Of a stretch of DNA of 64,000 bases, positions 18,360-27,204 are shown one piece after another. The stretch covers positions 1-64,000 of the forward strand of contig NZ_JAYGIG010000120.1 in the NCBI RefSeq assembly GCF_034932105.1, written 5' to 3'. Position 1 is the first letter of the stretch. Each line of letters opens with the position of its first letter. Source of the stretch: Leptothoe sp034932105. Its GTDB lineage: Bacteria; Cyanobacteriota; Cyanobacteriia; Phormidesmidales; Phormidesmidaceae. The translations under genes and the position numbers were made by a program. The notes below the pieces were generated by a model, which worked only from the letters and a program-made list of their open reading frames with translations, did not search any database and was not told where the DNA came from.

Positions 18360-20615
18360 TTAGCTGCGCCAGAGCATTGCGGGCTCTTTAGAGACTTTTG
18401 CAGCCCCATTGCGTTCATATAATCTATCTGGCCGGGAATTTTCTCGATGCCCATTGGCAACAATGCCGATGGTATTAACCTGATTGAGCATGGTTATGGC
18501 ATGGGTCAAATCGTCTTGAGTAATACGATCTAAGCGACTGACCATAACCGAAGCGCTGCACATAGAGGCTAGTTGCAATCCATCAGCTAACCCTGAAATG
18601 GCAGGAGCATCAACAATAACTAAATCATAGCTTGCTTCAGCTTTTGTCAAAAACTGCTGCATTTGCAAGGAACTCAAAAGTCTCATGGGATCTTCTGAAA
18701 CTGAACCTGCTGGCAATACATCTACGTTAGCATCTAAATAGGATAATGAGACAGGAGAAATAGTTGTTTTATCATATTGGGTTAGGTTGTCATGCAGCTG
18801 GGTTGATAATCCCTGTGTGTTTAATAACCCCAAATATTTATGCAGTGATGGGTTCCGAAAGTTAGCGTCAATGAGCAATACGCGTTTATGCGCCCGTGCT
18901 GCACTGAGGGCTAACCCTATGGACAGGGTCGTCTTGCCTTCCTCCACTAAGGCTGATGTAACTAGCAATGAAGATAACGATTGGCTATTCGTAAGCTGGA
19001 TCGTCTTATAAATTAAGTCAACAGCATTTCGAAATGTCTGACTTTGGTTTAGGGTAAGTGAATCAGACATTATTGGCTTGCTATCAAGCATCGTAAACAA
19101 TGCACCTACCCTGCTTTCGTGTATTTCTGGAATAACACCCAAAAGAGGCAAGGCTACCTGTTTTCTTAATTCATCTGATGTGCGTACGACGGTATCTATA
19201 GCCTCTCGACTAAAAGCCAATGCCCCGCCCAAAAATACTCCTGCTACAACTCCCAACAGTAGATTTTGTTTGGGTTGGGGTGATATTTTTTCACCCAGCT
19301 GAGAGGGTTCAACAATATCCCAACTAAATCCACCCTGAGCTAATTCATTGCTCAATTCTTGACGAAGTTGCAAGAGTTGCTCCAATGACTGCTGTTGTAT
19401 TTGTGCCTCAGGTTGAATCCGATTGTATTCTGCAATTAAGCTAGGAAATTTAGCTAGATCAGCCTGTAATTGTTGTGCAGCCTGCTCCAATCCAGTTTTT
19501 CGAGCCTTGAGGCTCTGTAAACTGACGTTAGCCTGTACAAGGCTGCTGACTAACTCTAGATCAATTGCCCCCAATTGTCCCTCTTTTAGTAATGCGGTTT
19601 CATTTAGATCAAATTGTTCTGGAATTTGTCCTAATGAGCGTTCAACTTCCGCCTGCAACAATGAAATCTGTCCCTGTCGCTGGGCGATCAGATCCTGAAC
19701 ACCCGGATCAGCCTCAGCATAAAGAGATTGTCGTTGCTCCAGCGCTAACTCCGTCTCTTGTAAGGCGTTGAGAAGCTGCTGGTAACGAGACGATTGGCTC
19801 AGGCGTGAGGCAATTAAAGCTGACTGTGGATCAGCTTGCAGTTGCTCTTGTAGAGCATTATATTCAGCCTGAACATCCAGATATTGAGTATCAACATCTA
19901 TTCTGGTTTGCTCTATTTGTCTAAGCGAGTCAGCAACTGTGAGAGATTGCTGTTCTGGATCAATTAAGTTTTCTGCTTCACGAAACTGTTTTAAGGCTTG
20001 ACGAGATACAGCCAGATCTTGCTGAACACCTTTGATTTGCTGATTGACTAAGGCTAAGCCGCGTTTAAGGCGCTGTTCTTGCTGTTCTTCATTGTAGCTC
20101 AGATACACATCACCTAATTTTTCTAAAAATGATTGAACAATTACCGGGTCTTCTCCGTTAAAGGTTGCTTTGAAAATTCCAGTTTTTTCATCACCTTCGG
20201 CTACTTGAGACAGGGTCAATTTTGTGTGCAGTCTGTCAGCACATGCTGATAAGGCTTCTGACTGCTCACAGAGTTCTGGATACTCAATACGTAGTCTCTT
20301 AACGGTTTGCTCAATAAATGATTTACTTCGCATTAGATTCAGTTGAGTTGCGTAGTCTGTCTGGGATGAAGAGGAACGTCGCCCTTCTTGTTGCCCTGCG
20401 GTGATATCAACGGTCTGACGATAGTTTGGTTCAACCAGTACCTGCATTGAACTTTGGTAGACCGGATTTTCTTTTAGGGTTAATGCGATCGCAATACCGA
20501 CTGTCCCTACAATCGCCCCTCCAAACCAGGCAAAACGTCGTATCAGTATATTCAGAAGCTGACCATATCCGATCTCCGGTTTCTCTACAGCGGGGGAGAA
20601 TTGTGTTGTTTGCAT
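18360..20615 (-). CDS. Wzc-like polysaccharide co-polymerase / BY-kinase
   Basis: A 751-residue inner-membrane protein that controls chain length and export. Order: Wzz domain with first membrane helix (about 29-47), a long periplasmic coiled coil (about 170-400), second helix (about 445-465), then a cytoplasmic P-loop domain. The ATPase motifs are VEEGKTTLS (Walker A), VLLIDANFRNPSLH (Walker A') and YDLVIVDAPAISG (Walker B). The C-terminal tail has a single Tyr (RLYERNG) instead of the usual tyrosine cluster, so the autophosphorylation switch of Wzc seems reduced or absent. About 157 bp of non-coding sequence separate it from the downstream sugar transferase. Confidence 0.9.
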   Translation of the reverse strand: MQTTQFSPAVEKPEIGYGQLLNILIRRFAWFGGAIVGTVGIAIALTLKENPVYQSSMQVLVEPNYRQTVDITAGQQEGRRSSSSQTDYATQLNLMRSKSFIEQTVKRLRIEYPELCEQSEALSACADRLHTKLTLSQVAEGDEKTGIFKATFNGEDPVIVQSFLEKLGDVYLSYNEEQQEQRLKRGLALVNQQIKGVQQDLAVSRQALKQFREAENLIDPEQQSLTVADSLRQIEQTRIDVDTQYLDVQAEYNALQEQLQADPQSALIASRLSQSSRYQQLLNALQETELALEQRQSLYAEADPGVQDLIAQRQGQISLLQAEVERSLGQIPEQFDLNETALLKEGQLGAIDLELVSSLVQANVSLQSLKARKTGLEQAAQQLQADLAKFPSLIAEYNRIQPEAQIQQQSLEQLLQLRQELSNELAQGGFSWDIVEPSQLGEKISPQPKQNLLLGVVAGVFLGGALAFSREAIDTVVRTSDELRKQVALPLLGVIPEIHESRVGALFTMLDSKPIMSDSLTLNQSQTFRNAVDLIYKTIQLTNSQSLSSLLVTSALVEEGKTTLSIGLALSAARAHKRVLLIDANFRNPSLHKYLGLLNTQGLSTQLHDNLTQYDKTTISPVSLSYLDANVDVLPAGSVSEDPMRLLSSLQMQQFLTKAEASYDLVIVDAPAISGLADGLQLASMCSASVMVSRLDRITQDDLTHAITMLNQVNTIGIVANGHRENSRPDRLYERNGAAKVSKEPAMLWRS

Positions 20616-20640
20616 GGGTTTGTATCCTTTTCGCCATCAG

Positions 20641-20662
20641 TTCGCTATTAGTTCGCTATCAG
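20641..20662. repeat. Tandem 11-bp repeat upstream of the co-polymerase gene
   Basis: TTCGCTATTAG is followed directly by TTCGCTATCAG. The repeat lies 26 bases upstream of the start of the Wzc-like gene on the minus strand. It is possibly a slippage product; role unknown. Confidence 0.5.
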
Positions 20663-20708
20663 ATTGATTAGCTGCACCTGCTTGTCCCTAGTCCTATACA
20701 AGTGGGTT

Positions 20709-21818
20709 TTAGGCAACACCTCTATACTCTCCGTAGTTTTCTTCAATGATGGTTAAAACCTTTTTAAAGAAAACATCTTCTGTAAAATTCTGCAGAACAT
20801 GTTCTCGAATTTGGCGATAGTTCCATTGAATGTTGTTGGCCTTAAGCATTGCCCGATACAAAGCTTCTGGAGACTGACGATAGAAAAAGACCCCGGTTTT
20901 CCCAGGTATTTGGGTATCTAACACACCGCCAGCTCCATAGGCAACAACAGGAGTACCACTGGCATTAGCTTCAATGGGTACTAAACCATAATCTTCTAAG
21001 GCAGTTACAATGACTGCTTTTGCCCGTGCCATTAGACTCCTACGCTGCTCATCACTCACATGCCCAAGAAATGAGATATTCGACAGAGCAGCTAATTCTA
21101 ATCTCTCTCTCTCTGGCCCATCACCTGTGATAATCAGCGGCCATCCTAGCCAGTTAAACGCTTCGATCACAATATCTACTCTTTTATAACCTAATAAACG
21201 AGATGAAACCAGATAAAAATCTTCCTTTTGGTCAGAAAACTCAAACTGATTTATATCAATTGGATAGTTAACGGTAATAGCAGGTTGTTTATATATCTGC
21301 TGAATTCGTTCTGCCACAACGGTTGAATTTGAAATATATAAGTCTGGTTTTTGGGCATGGGTTAGGTCAATTTGTCTCAGTTTTTGAAAAACTGGCTCAA
21401 TAATGGGCATTAATGCCTTATACCTTCTGTACTGATCAATGTAGGTATGCGTATCCCAAAGAAACCGAGTGATGTTATGGCAAAAGCAAACATGATAGGC
21501 ATCAGGGCGTTTTATAACAGATTTTGCAAAGCTCGTTGTACTACTAATAATCAGATCATATTTTTTTAGATCCAAGGCTTCAAAGGCTGGAAAGTAGAAC
21601 GGTGCAAGTAATCTGAAATTTTTGCTGGCACCTGGAATTGCTTGTAGCTTGGTCGTGTAAACGGGCCGTTCTCCAACATCGATTGTATCTTCTGGACTAT
21701 ACAACGAGGTATAAATATCAGCATCAGGAAATTGTCTACAAAGGAGTTCAAATACTCGCTCTGCCCCACCTTTTTGCGTCAGATAATCGTGTACCAAAGC
21801 CATTTTCATACTAGTCAT
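20709..21818 (-). CDS. Glycosyltransferase family 4 (mannosyltransferase-like)
   Basis: A 369-residue GT4 transferase. It opens MALVHDYLTQKGGAERVFELL and has FCHNITRFLWD and YLVSSRLLGYKRVDIVIEAFN, close to the WbaZ/WbdA-like mannosyltransferases of exopolysaccharide loci. The donor loop reads EDYGLVPIEANASGTPVVAYGAGG. Three Met codons lie in the first six residues (21818, 21809, 21803) and the true start is uncertain. It sits between the export protein and the co-polymerase, a position often held by the transferase that follows the initiating enzyme. Mannose specificity is only suggested by resemblance. Confidence 0.87.
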   Translation of the reverse strand: MTSMKMALVHDYLTQKGGAERVFELLCRQFPDADIYTSLYSPEDTIDVGERPVYTTKLQAIPGASKNFRLLAPFYFPAFEALDLKKYDLIISSTTSFAKSVIKRPDAYHVCFCHNITRFLWDTHTYIDQYRRYKALMPIIEPVFQKLRQIDLTHAQKPDLYISNSTVVAERIQQIYKQPAITVNYPIDINQFEFSDQKEDFYLVSSRLLGYKRVDIVIEAFNWLGWPLIITGDGPERERLELAALSNISFLGHVSDEQRRSLMARAKAVIVTALEDYGLVPIEANASGTPVVAYGAGGVLDTQIPGKTGVFFYRQSPEALYRAMLKANNIQWNYRQIREHVLQNFTEDVFFKKVLTIIEENYGEYRGVA

Positions 21819-21934
21819 ACTCTAGAAAGGACAACAAAAATTAACCAGCACTATCTAGAGGGAACTAATGAGGCCTTAAGATTAGCCTCATTTTTAAACC
21901 TATTAAGCTGTATTTTGGAGAAAACCGGCACAGA

Positions 21935-23119
21935 CTACAAACCAAACAGGCGAAGAATATTAAGACCAACGCTCAAGGGGGACAACACCGCTCCAAATGC
22001 ATCACTCGCACGAGCTAAGCCAGAACGTTTCACAATGACGGTATCATTCGGACGCAAAGATGGATTAGTATCTTCATTAATACCTTGGGCAAAATCAACT
22101 TCGATCTCTCTCTGGGAGACTGTCCCATTAAGATTCAATCGGACTAACGTTACCGTTCCATGTCTAGCCCGATTGTTGAATCCTCCCGCCGCCAATATGG
22201 CTTGGTTAAGGGGAGTGTTAGGCGGAACAGTAATATTGCCCGGAGCTTCGACTTCTCCAACAACATTGATGGGAATCGCATCAGGTGAAAAACTTGCCGT
22301 AGCTAATTCAGTTATTTCATCCGTATTGAGGGTACTGGCGGTCGGAATAATAATGCGATCGCCATCTTGTAATTGAAGATCTTCACTTAAATCTCCTTCC
22401 TTTAAGAGATTCCAAAGGTTGACTGGAACAGTTTGAGATTGATTTGCCTTGCCCAGGCTGTCACCGACTGGGGCCATACTCGATAACAGTGCATCCGGTG
22501 AGCGTGGCAGACGACGTTGGACTTCAATCTGGCGAATATCTGCTAGTTGGGTGATTCCACCTGCTAGTTCAATGGCTTGGGTTAGGGTTGGTATGTCGGT
22601 CACTGAGCCAGTTGTACTGCCCTCGGCGGCAGAAATGCGATAGGCTCCTGGACGATGTACTTCGCCTGCCACTGCAATTTGAATAGGGCGAGTTTCCAAT
22701 ACACTAATGGTGACAACAGGTCGCTGAACATAGGGTTCAAGACTCTGCTCGATCTGGATTGTTGCCTGTTGTAGAGATAAGCCATCAACATCAATGGCTC
22801 CTACTATTGGCATATTTAGACGGCCACTAGATAATATTTTAAACTCTCCACTGTAGTCGGGAATATTGAATACGTCAATTCGTAAATAATCACCAGCGCC
22901 AAGAATATAAGACTCTCCTACTGCCAGTTCCATCGCAGCTGATGTATCCAATGCTGGCAAATTTGGTGCGGTGGGCAAGGATAATTCCCCCGGAGACGTA
23001 GACTGCGCAGTAGCCGTATGGCTAGCAGATTCTCCTAAAACCAAACAAACCAGAGTCAACATAATCAGGAATCGCCCTCTAGGCGCGTCTGTAAAGACAG
23101 TGGAAAAACTTTTTTTCAT
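21935..23119 (-). CDS. Wza-like outer-membrane polysaccharide export protein
   Basis: A 394-residue export protein from ATG 23119; an in-frame TTG at 23164 would add 15 residues without improving the signal peptide. A basic N-terminus and a hydrophobic stretch (about 17-29) form a signal peptide ending near ATAQS. There is no lipobox Cys, unlike Escherichia coli Wza. The poly-export domain follows (YILGAGDYLRIDVFN, GRLNMPIVGAIDVDGLS), then two SLBB-type repeats (QIAVAGEVHRPGAY and INVVGEVEAPGNITV) and a C-terminal hydrophobic helix. It forms the outer-membrane channel with the Wzc-like protein. It is the first gene of the locus. Confidence 0.9.
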   Translation of the reverse strand: MKKSFSTVFTDAPRGRFLIMLTLVCLVLGESASHTATAQSTSPGELSLPTAPNLPALDTSAAMELAVGESYILGAGDYLRIDVFNIPDYSGEFKILSSGRLNMPIVGAIDVDGLSLQQATIQIEQSLEPYVQRPVVTISVLETRPIQIAVAGEVHRPGAYRISAAEGSTTGSVTDIPTLTQAIELAGGITQLADIRQIEVQRRLPRSPDALLSSMAPVGDSLGKANQSQTVPVNLWNLLKEGDLSEDLQLQDGDRIIIPTASTLNTDEITELATASFSPDAIPINVVGEVEAPGNITVPPNTPLNQAILAAGGFNNRARHGTVTLVRLNLNGTVSQREIEVDFAQGINEDTNPSLRPNDTVIVKRSGLARASDAFGAVLSPLSVGLNILRLFGL

Positions 23120-24105
23120 GGTTACTGTCAACAAAAAATAGCAACATCTGAACCTTCTAAGCAATTAAACAACTACTTATGACAGATGCAAAACTGCATA
23201 CATAACTCTCCCCTAAACAGGTATGAGTATTTAATCACGGAAAATATGAACAACAGTGACTCAGAACTTCGCGCTAAAGGCACTGCAGAGCTGACCTCCA
23301 TGCACGTACTGGCGTAGCACGATTAAGGTCACAAACATCTAACAGCCTGTGGCTCAGGCTCTACTATCTATTAGGTTGATTAATTCTTCTCTCAGTACAG
23401 ATTCTAGATGGAATGATTAAATACAGGGCACAAATAATATCTAGCCTGATCTAGGTATCCAGGAAACGGCGACTCATTAACGGTCAGCATAGCCGCTGCT
23501 GATTTAGAAACAGTGTTAGCTTTTAGAAGCTTAAATACAGAGCATAAATAATGTCTAGCCTTGTGCAGCTGCTTGGGAAACCACGACGATCCATCAATCA
23601 CAAATGCACATATTCATAAAATGTACCTTGCACTACAGGAAGGAAGTTTCTTTGCTCAAAATAAAAACTTCCAGCTGGACTCAAAATAGAATATGTGTGA
23701 AAAGTTATCCTCTAGGGAGCTTCAAAAACTACAGCAGATAAACAGTTTGAAGCACTAAGCGTTAGCGTTTAAGCTTTATGTATCTATACAATAGCGCAAA
23801 CTTTAAAAATGAACCACATAACTTTATATTGTTATTGCATATTTTTTGTAAAGCTCTAAATCTCTTGGTCGATGGCAATGTTCTAGTTTAAGTAATTGAT
23901 ATTAGCTCAAAGTCAAGCTGATGTTGGGCTAGGCCGATAAAAACAAGGCGGTTATTTCCTTGGCTATTGCCGGTGATAAAATCTCTGCCTATCGAGAGTG
24001 CCTAGGGGTATCGTTCACCGTGCATACACATCAAGCCGGATGATAGGGTCTCCATTTTCTGTTGATGGGCAAACGGGTGATCTCAAAAAAGATCCTGGGT
24101 CGTCA
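23120..24105. other. Long intergenic region upstream of the exopolysaccharide locus
   Basis: Nearly 1 kb without a supported gene lies between the export protein and the hydroxylase-dehydrogenase gene, both on the minus strand. It must hold the promoter of the exopolysaccharide operon and the end of the upstream transcript. Seen: a diverged direct repeat (23417-23447 and 23531-23561), a small hairpin AGCCTG/CAGGCT (23344-23360) and AT-rich sequence at 23640-23900. I could not identify a confident promoter. A 65-codon minus-strand frame (23404-23601, GTG start) contains the repeat twice in frame, but no ribosome-binding site is seen. Confidence 0.6.
23417..23561. repeat. Diverged direct repeat, 114-bp period
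   Basis: A 31-bp core at 23417-23447 (starting TTAAATACAG) recurs at 23531-23561 with 28 of 31 bases identical, all three differences being transitions. Similarity continues weakly beyond it through GGAAAC and CGAC at the same offsets. The period, 114 bp, is a multiple of three. A possible third, more decayed copy lies at 23321-23348. Confidence 0.6.
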
Positions 24106-25296
24106 TTAGCGTGAAAAAAGTTTGAAATAAATGGTTTGCATGGTTTCTTTGACTGGAAACAACAAGTAGGTGAGGGGATTGATGGTGACAATGATGTTGC
24201 GGATGTCTCTTTTGACTAAGGCAACAATGGCCCCGGCTACCCAATCGGCGGACATGACCCCGACTGGATTCAGCTGGCTCTTAAAGGGGCCCAACACCAG
24301 CTTACGGATGACGCAGGGGGCATCCTGACGACGTAGGGTGATCAAATCTCCCAGCAGTCGTTTTGAGGTTTCATAGAGGGGGCTAAAGGCTGGGTTTACT
24401 TCCGCTTCGGAGGTATTGACCCACAGTTCTTTGGTGGCGGGACCGAGGCGATTGTCGACGGTGCCTAAAAACACCTCCATCAGTCGCCAGGCCGATAGAG
24501 CATTGACCTCAAGGGATGTGGCGATCGCATCTGCCGACCGGGCCCCTTGGACATTCACCCCGTGGTTAATCACCAGGATATTAACCTGATTTAGCATGGG
24601 CTTCAGGTCCTGTTCCTGGCCGGGGATCCAGGCAACCACCTGGGTGGCCCCGGCAATCACTGCATCGGCGGAGCGGCTAAGGGCAATGGGTTTTGCCCCC
24701 TGGGCCGCCAGCTGTTTAATCAGGGCTCGGCCTAAAGTACCAGAGGCTCCAGTGACGGCTACCGTTTTGCCCTTGAGGGATAGGGCGGTGCCTAGGAGCT
24801 TGTCCGATAGGGTGAAGTAACCGGCATAGTAGGCATTGGTCTCATCAAAGTGGTGCCGCCAGTGGTAGGTGCGATTCACCAGCCATAAACCGGGTGGGGT
24901 TTTGAGGGGGCCTGGCTCGTGGGTGAGGTCCGTGGCGTGGAGTAAGCCCTGCGATCGCAACAACGCCGCCACCAAAAACCCAGTCCCATAGAGACAGCCC
25001 AACCAAAATCCCCACAGGGGAGTCAAGAGGGCCACCATCGCCATCACCGCCATCATCACCAGGGACTCAGGCACATCGTTATATAGCTGAGCCTTTTGAT
25101 AGAGTTCCTTACTCACGGGGGTAAAGTCTTTGCGATAGGCCTTATGGTGCCAATTATGCAGGCGCATCAGGGGTGACCAAACATGGCTAGCCACATGGTA
25201 GCTATCCCGCACCATCTCCACCGCAAATACAGACACCAGACCCCACAGCCCCTGAATCATCCAGGTCGTGTCTGGGTCTCCTAAAACATGCACCAC
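24106..25296 (-). CDS. Fatty acid hydroxylase/sterol desaturase-SDR fusion
   Basis: A 396-residue fusion. The N-terminal half (about 1-170) has hydrophobic helices and the histidine clusters of the membrane di-iron hydroxylase superfamily: HNWHH (47-51), HATDLTHE and YHWRHHFD. The C-terminal half is a short-chain dehydrogenase with VTGASGTLGRAL (nucleotide binding) and YETSKR (Tyr-x3-Lys catalytic pair); NHGVN replaces the usual NNAG. Bifunctional proteins of this type are known in cyanobacteria, substrate unknown. A GTG start at 25296 is chosen because AGAGGA lies about eight bases upstream. The gene lies 16 bp after DUF427, the last of a five-gene minus-strand run. Confidence 0.85.
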   Translation of the reverse strand: MVHVLGDPDTTWMIQGLWGLVSVFAVEMVRDSYHVASHVWSPLMRLHNWHHKAYRKDFTPVSKELYQKAQLYNDVPESLVMMAVMAMVALLTPLWGFWLGCLYGTGFLVAALLRSQGLLHATDLTHEPGPLKTPPGLWLVNRTYHWRHHFDETNAYYAGYFTLSDKLLGTALSLKGKTVAVTGASGTLGRALIKQLAAQGAKPIALSRSADAVIAGATQVVAWIPGQEQDLKPMLNQVNILVINHGVNVQGARSADAIATSLEVNALSAWRLMEVFLGTVDNRLGPATKELWVNTSEAEVNPAFSPLYETSKRLLGDLITLRRQDAPCVIRKLVLGPFKSQLNPVGVMSADWVAGAIVALVKRDIRNIIVTINPLTYLLFPVKETMQTIYFKLFSR

Positions 25297-25312
25297 AAGA
25301 TTTTCCTCTGAC

Positions 25313-25597
25313 TTAAGCCTCTACGGTGACACCGCGCCAGAACGCGACATAGCCCTTAATGTTGCTGGCAGCCTCTTTGGGTGCGGCATAGTACCAAGCC
25401 GCATCCTTATTTTGTTGGCCATCAACGTCAAGGGAGTAGTAGTTGGCCAGCCCTTTCCAGCCACAGGTAGACGTGGTGTTACTGGGCTTGAAGTAGTCCA
25501 TGTTCAGGGCCTCAGGGGGAAAATACTGATTCCCCTCAACCACTTCACATCGATCACTTTCAGCCAGTACAGCCCCATTCCAAATTGCCTTGGGCAT
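25313..25597 (-). CDS. DUF427 family protein
   Basis: A 94-residue soluble protein of the DUF427 family. Seen: AIWNGAVLAESDRCEVVEGN at the start, YFPPEALNMDYF, STCGWKGLANYYSL and the closing IKGYVAFWRGVTVEA, all conserved blocks of the family, which usually spans about 90-120 residues. The function is not established; the Cys-Gly-Trp-Lys-Gly block is the most conserved part. It lies 16 bp before the hydroxylase-dehydrogenase gene and 112 bp after the RimK-like gene. Confidence 0.85.
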   Translation of the reverse strand: MPKAIWNGAVLAESDRCEVVEGNQYFPPEALNMDYFKPSNTTSTCGWKGLANYYSLDVDGQQNKDAAWYYAAPKEAASNIKGYVAFWRGVTVEA

Positions 25598-25709
25598 CGT
25601 TCCTATCTCCCCAATGGTTTGATCAATGTTTCGATATGTATCGTAACTGATGGTAAATCTTATTTGGCCTGGAGGGAAGGGCCATAGCTATTAGTGGGGG
25701 GCAACTGCC

Positions 25710-26633
25710 CTAACCCTGACCCGGTGACTTTTGCTCGACCTTTTGTTCAGCTTTTTGTTTTGCCCTTTGTTTCTCCAAATACTCAATTATCTTGCTAGCA
25801 ATATCAATCTCCGTAGCCCGCTCAATGCCCTCTAAACCCGGAGATGAGTTCACCTCGATGACCAAGGGTCCCTGGCTGGCCCGCAGCAGGTCCACACCAG
25901 CTACCTGCAGCCCCATGGCCTTAGCTGCCCTAACGGCCGTATCCCGCTCCTGCAAACTGAGCTTGACCCGACAAACCTTCCCGCCGCGATGGACATTAGA
26001 GCGAAATTCACCGGGGGCGCCCTGACGTTTCATCGCAGCCACCACCTGGTCATTCACCACAAAGCATCTCAGGTCCTGCCCTTTGGCCTCCTTGATATAC
26101 TCCTGCACCAAAATATTGACATTCAAACCGCGAAACGCCTCAATTACCGATTTCGCCGCCTGGTAGGTTTCCGCCAACACCACTCCGATCCCCTGGGTCC
26201 CTTCCAGCAGCTTGATCACTAGGGGAGCCCCCCCCACCAGCTCAATCACCCCCTCAATATCTTTGGTGGAATGGGCAAACCCCGTGACTGGTAGCCCCAC
26301 CCCCTCTTTAGACAACAATTGTAAACAGCGCAGCTTATCGCGGGAGCGGGAAATCGCCTCAGACCCATTGGCACTCAACACCCCCATCATTTCAAACTGG
26401 CGCACCACCGCTGTGCCATAAAAAGTATAGCTGGCCCCAATCCGGGGGATCACCGCATCCACGTTAGTCAGGGGTTCGCCCTGATAAATCAACTTGGGAC
26501 AGTCGGCTGTGATGTCGATATAACAGCGCATATGGTCAATTATTTTCATAATATGACCCCGTTTATTGCCCGCTTCCAGCAGCCGACGAGTGGAGTATAG
26601 AGATGCATCGCGCGATAGCACAGCAATTTTCAT
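25710..26633 (-). CDS. rimK: RimK-family ATP-grasp ligase (glutamate ligase-like)
   Basis: A 307-residue ATP-grasp enzyme of the RimK family, which adds glutamate residues to a protein C-terminus (ribosomal protein S6 in Escherichia coli) or to a small-molecule acceptor. Seen: MKIAVLSRDASLYSTRRLLEA, PRIGASYTFYG, LVIKLLEGTQGIGVVLAE (ATP-grasp lysine and glycine loop), FRSNVHRGGKV and GVDLLRASQGPLVIEVNSSPGLEGIE with the metal-binding Glu and Asn. The last 20 residues are a Lys/Gln-rich tail. A RimB-like protease is 55 bp upstream, the pairing known from rimABK loci. The substrate here is not certain. Confidence 0.9.
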   Translation of the reverse strand: MKIAVLSRDASLYSTRRLLEAGNKRGHIMKIIDHMRCYIDITADCPKLIYQGEPLTNVDAVIPRIGASYTFYGTAVVRQFEMMGVLSANGSEAISRSRDKLRCLQLLSKEGVGLPVTGFAHSTKDIEGVIELVGGAPLVIKLLEGTQGIGVVLAETYQAAKSVIEAFRGLNVNILVQEYIKEAKGQDLRCFVVNDQVVAAMKRQGAPGEFRSNVHRGGKVCRVKLSLQERDTAVRAAKAMGLQVAGVDLLRASQGPLVIEVNSSPGLEGIERATEIDIASKIIEYLEKQRAKQKAEQKVEQKSPGQG

Positions 26634-26688
26634 AGCAAGCTCAGAACGAGGTAGAGGCAGTGGGCTATCAGCCAGATGATTCCACCCA

Positions 26689-27156
26689 CTATGATTCCAC
26701 AGAGTGAGTGAGGAAGGAGGGCTGGCGACGCAGCAAAAACGAATTCCCCGGATCGACTAAACAGCGATCGCGAATGGCCTGCCGCCCCAGCAACATGCGA
26801 AACCCCATCTCATCCCGATTGGTTAAGGTCAGCTCTATGGGCCAAATTGATCCCCCTAGGGACAGGGTGGTTAGCACCACGGGCCGTTGTTCCTGGTGTC
26901 CTCCCGAATCAGTCACCAAGCGTTGGCACAGCAACGTCGCCTCGGCCTGCACCAGTTTTGAATCATCATGCTGAACCGGAGCAATATGGAAACGTACTTT
27001 TTGCCCGCCCTCCGTCTCAAACTGCTCGATATTGAGGGCATGAATGGAGGAAGAACGGGCCCCCGTGTCCACCTTGGCCTTAATTCTGTCAATACCCAAC
27101 TCGGGCAACATGACCCATTCACGCCAACCAATCAGTAATAAGGGTTGGGCATCCAT
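26689..27156 (-). CDS. RimB-like retropepsin-type protease (putative ATP-dependent zinc protease)
   Basis: A 155-residue protein of the family once called putative ATP-dependent zinc protease (DUF785), now seen as retropepsin-like aspartic proteases. Seen: GWREWVMLPELGIDRIKAKV and then DTGARSSSIHA, the Asp-Thr-Gly-Ala active-site motif, and the closing MLLGRQAIRDRCLVDPGNSF. In rimABK loci the equivalent RimB trims glutamate tails made by RimK. The gene directly precedes rimK here (55 bp), so the pair could add and remove the same modification. The length is typical. Confidence 0.87.
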   Translation of the reverse strand: MDAQPLLLIGWREWVMLPELGIDRIKAKVDTGARSSSIHALNIEQFETEGGQKVRFHIAPVQHDDSKLVQAEATLLCQRLVTDSGGHQEQRPVVLTTLSLGGSIWPIELTLTNRDEMGFRMLLGRQAIRDRCLVDPGNSFLLRRQPSFLTHSVES

Positions 27157-27204
27157 CTATTCACCGACTCCAAGCCTGTAAAGGCTCAGTATCTAATACC
27201 ATGG

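Noticed and set aside
18245..18463. A 72-codon minus-strand frame at the end of the co-polymerase gene
   Set aside because: It overlaps the C-terminus of the Wzc-like gene in another frame and has no ribosome-binding site or family likeness.
1852..23119. Lipopolysaccharide O-antigen locus instead of exopolysaccharide
   Set aside because: The presence of Wza-like export and Wzc-like co-polymerase genes, with no lipid-A ligase or ABC transporter, points to a released or capsular polymer.
23404..23601. A 65-codon minus-strand frame with an in-frame repeat
   Set aside because: GTG start without ribosome-binding site; the repeat is kept as a DNA repeat feature and not called as a gene.
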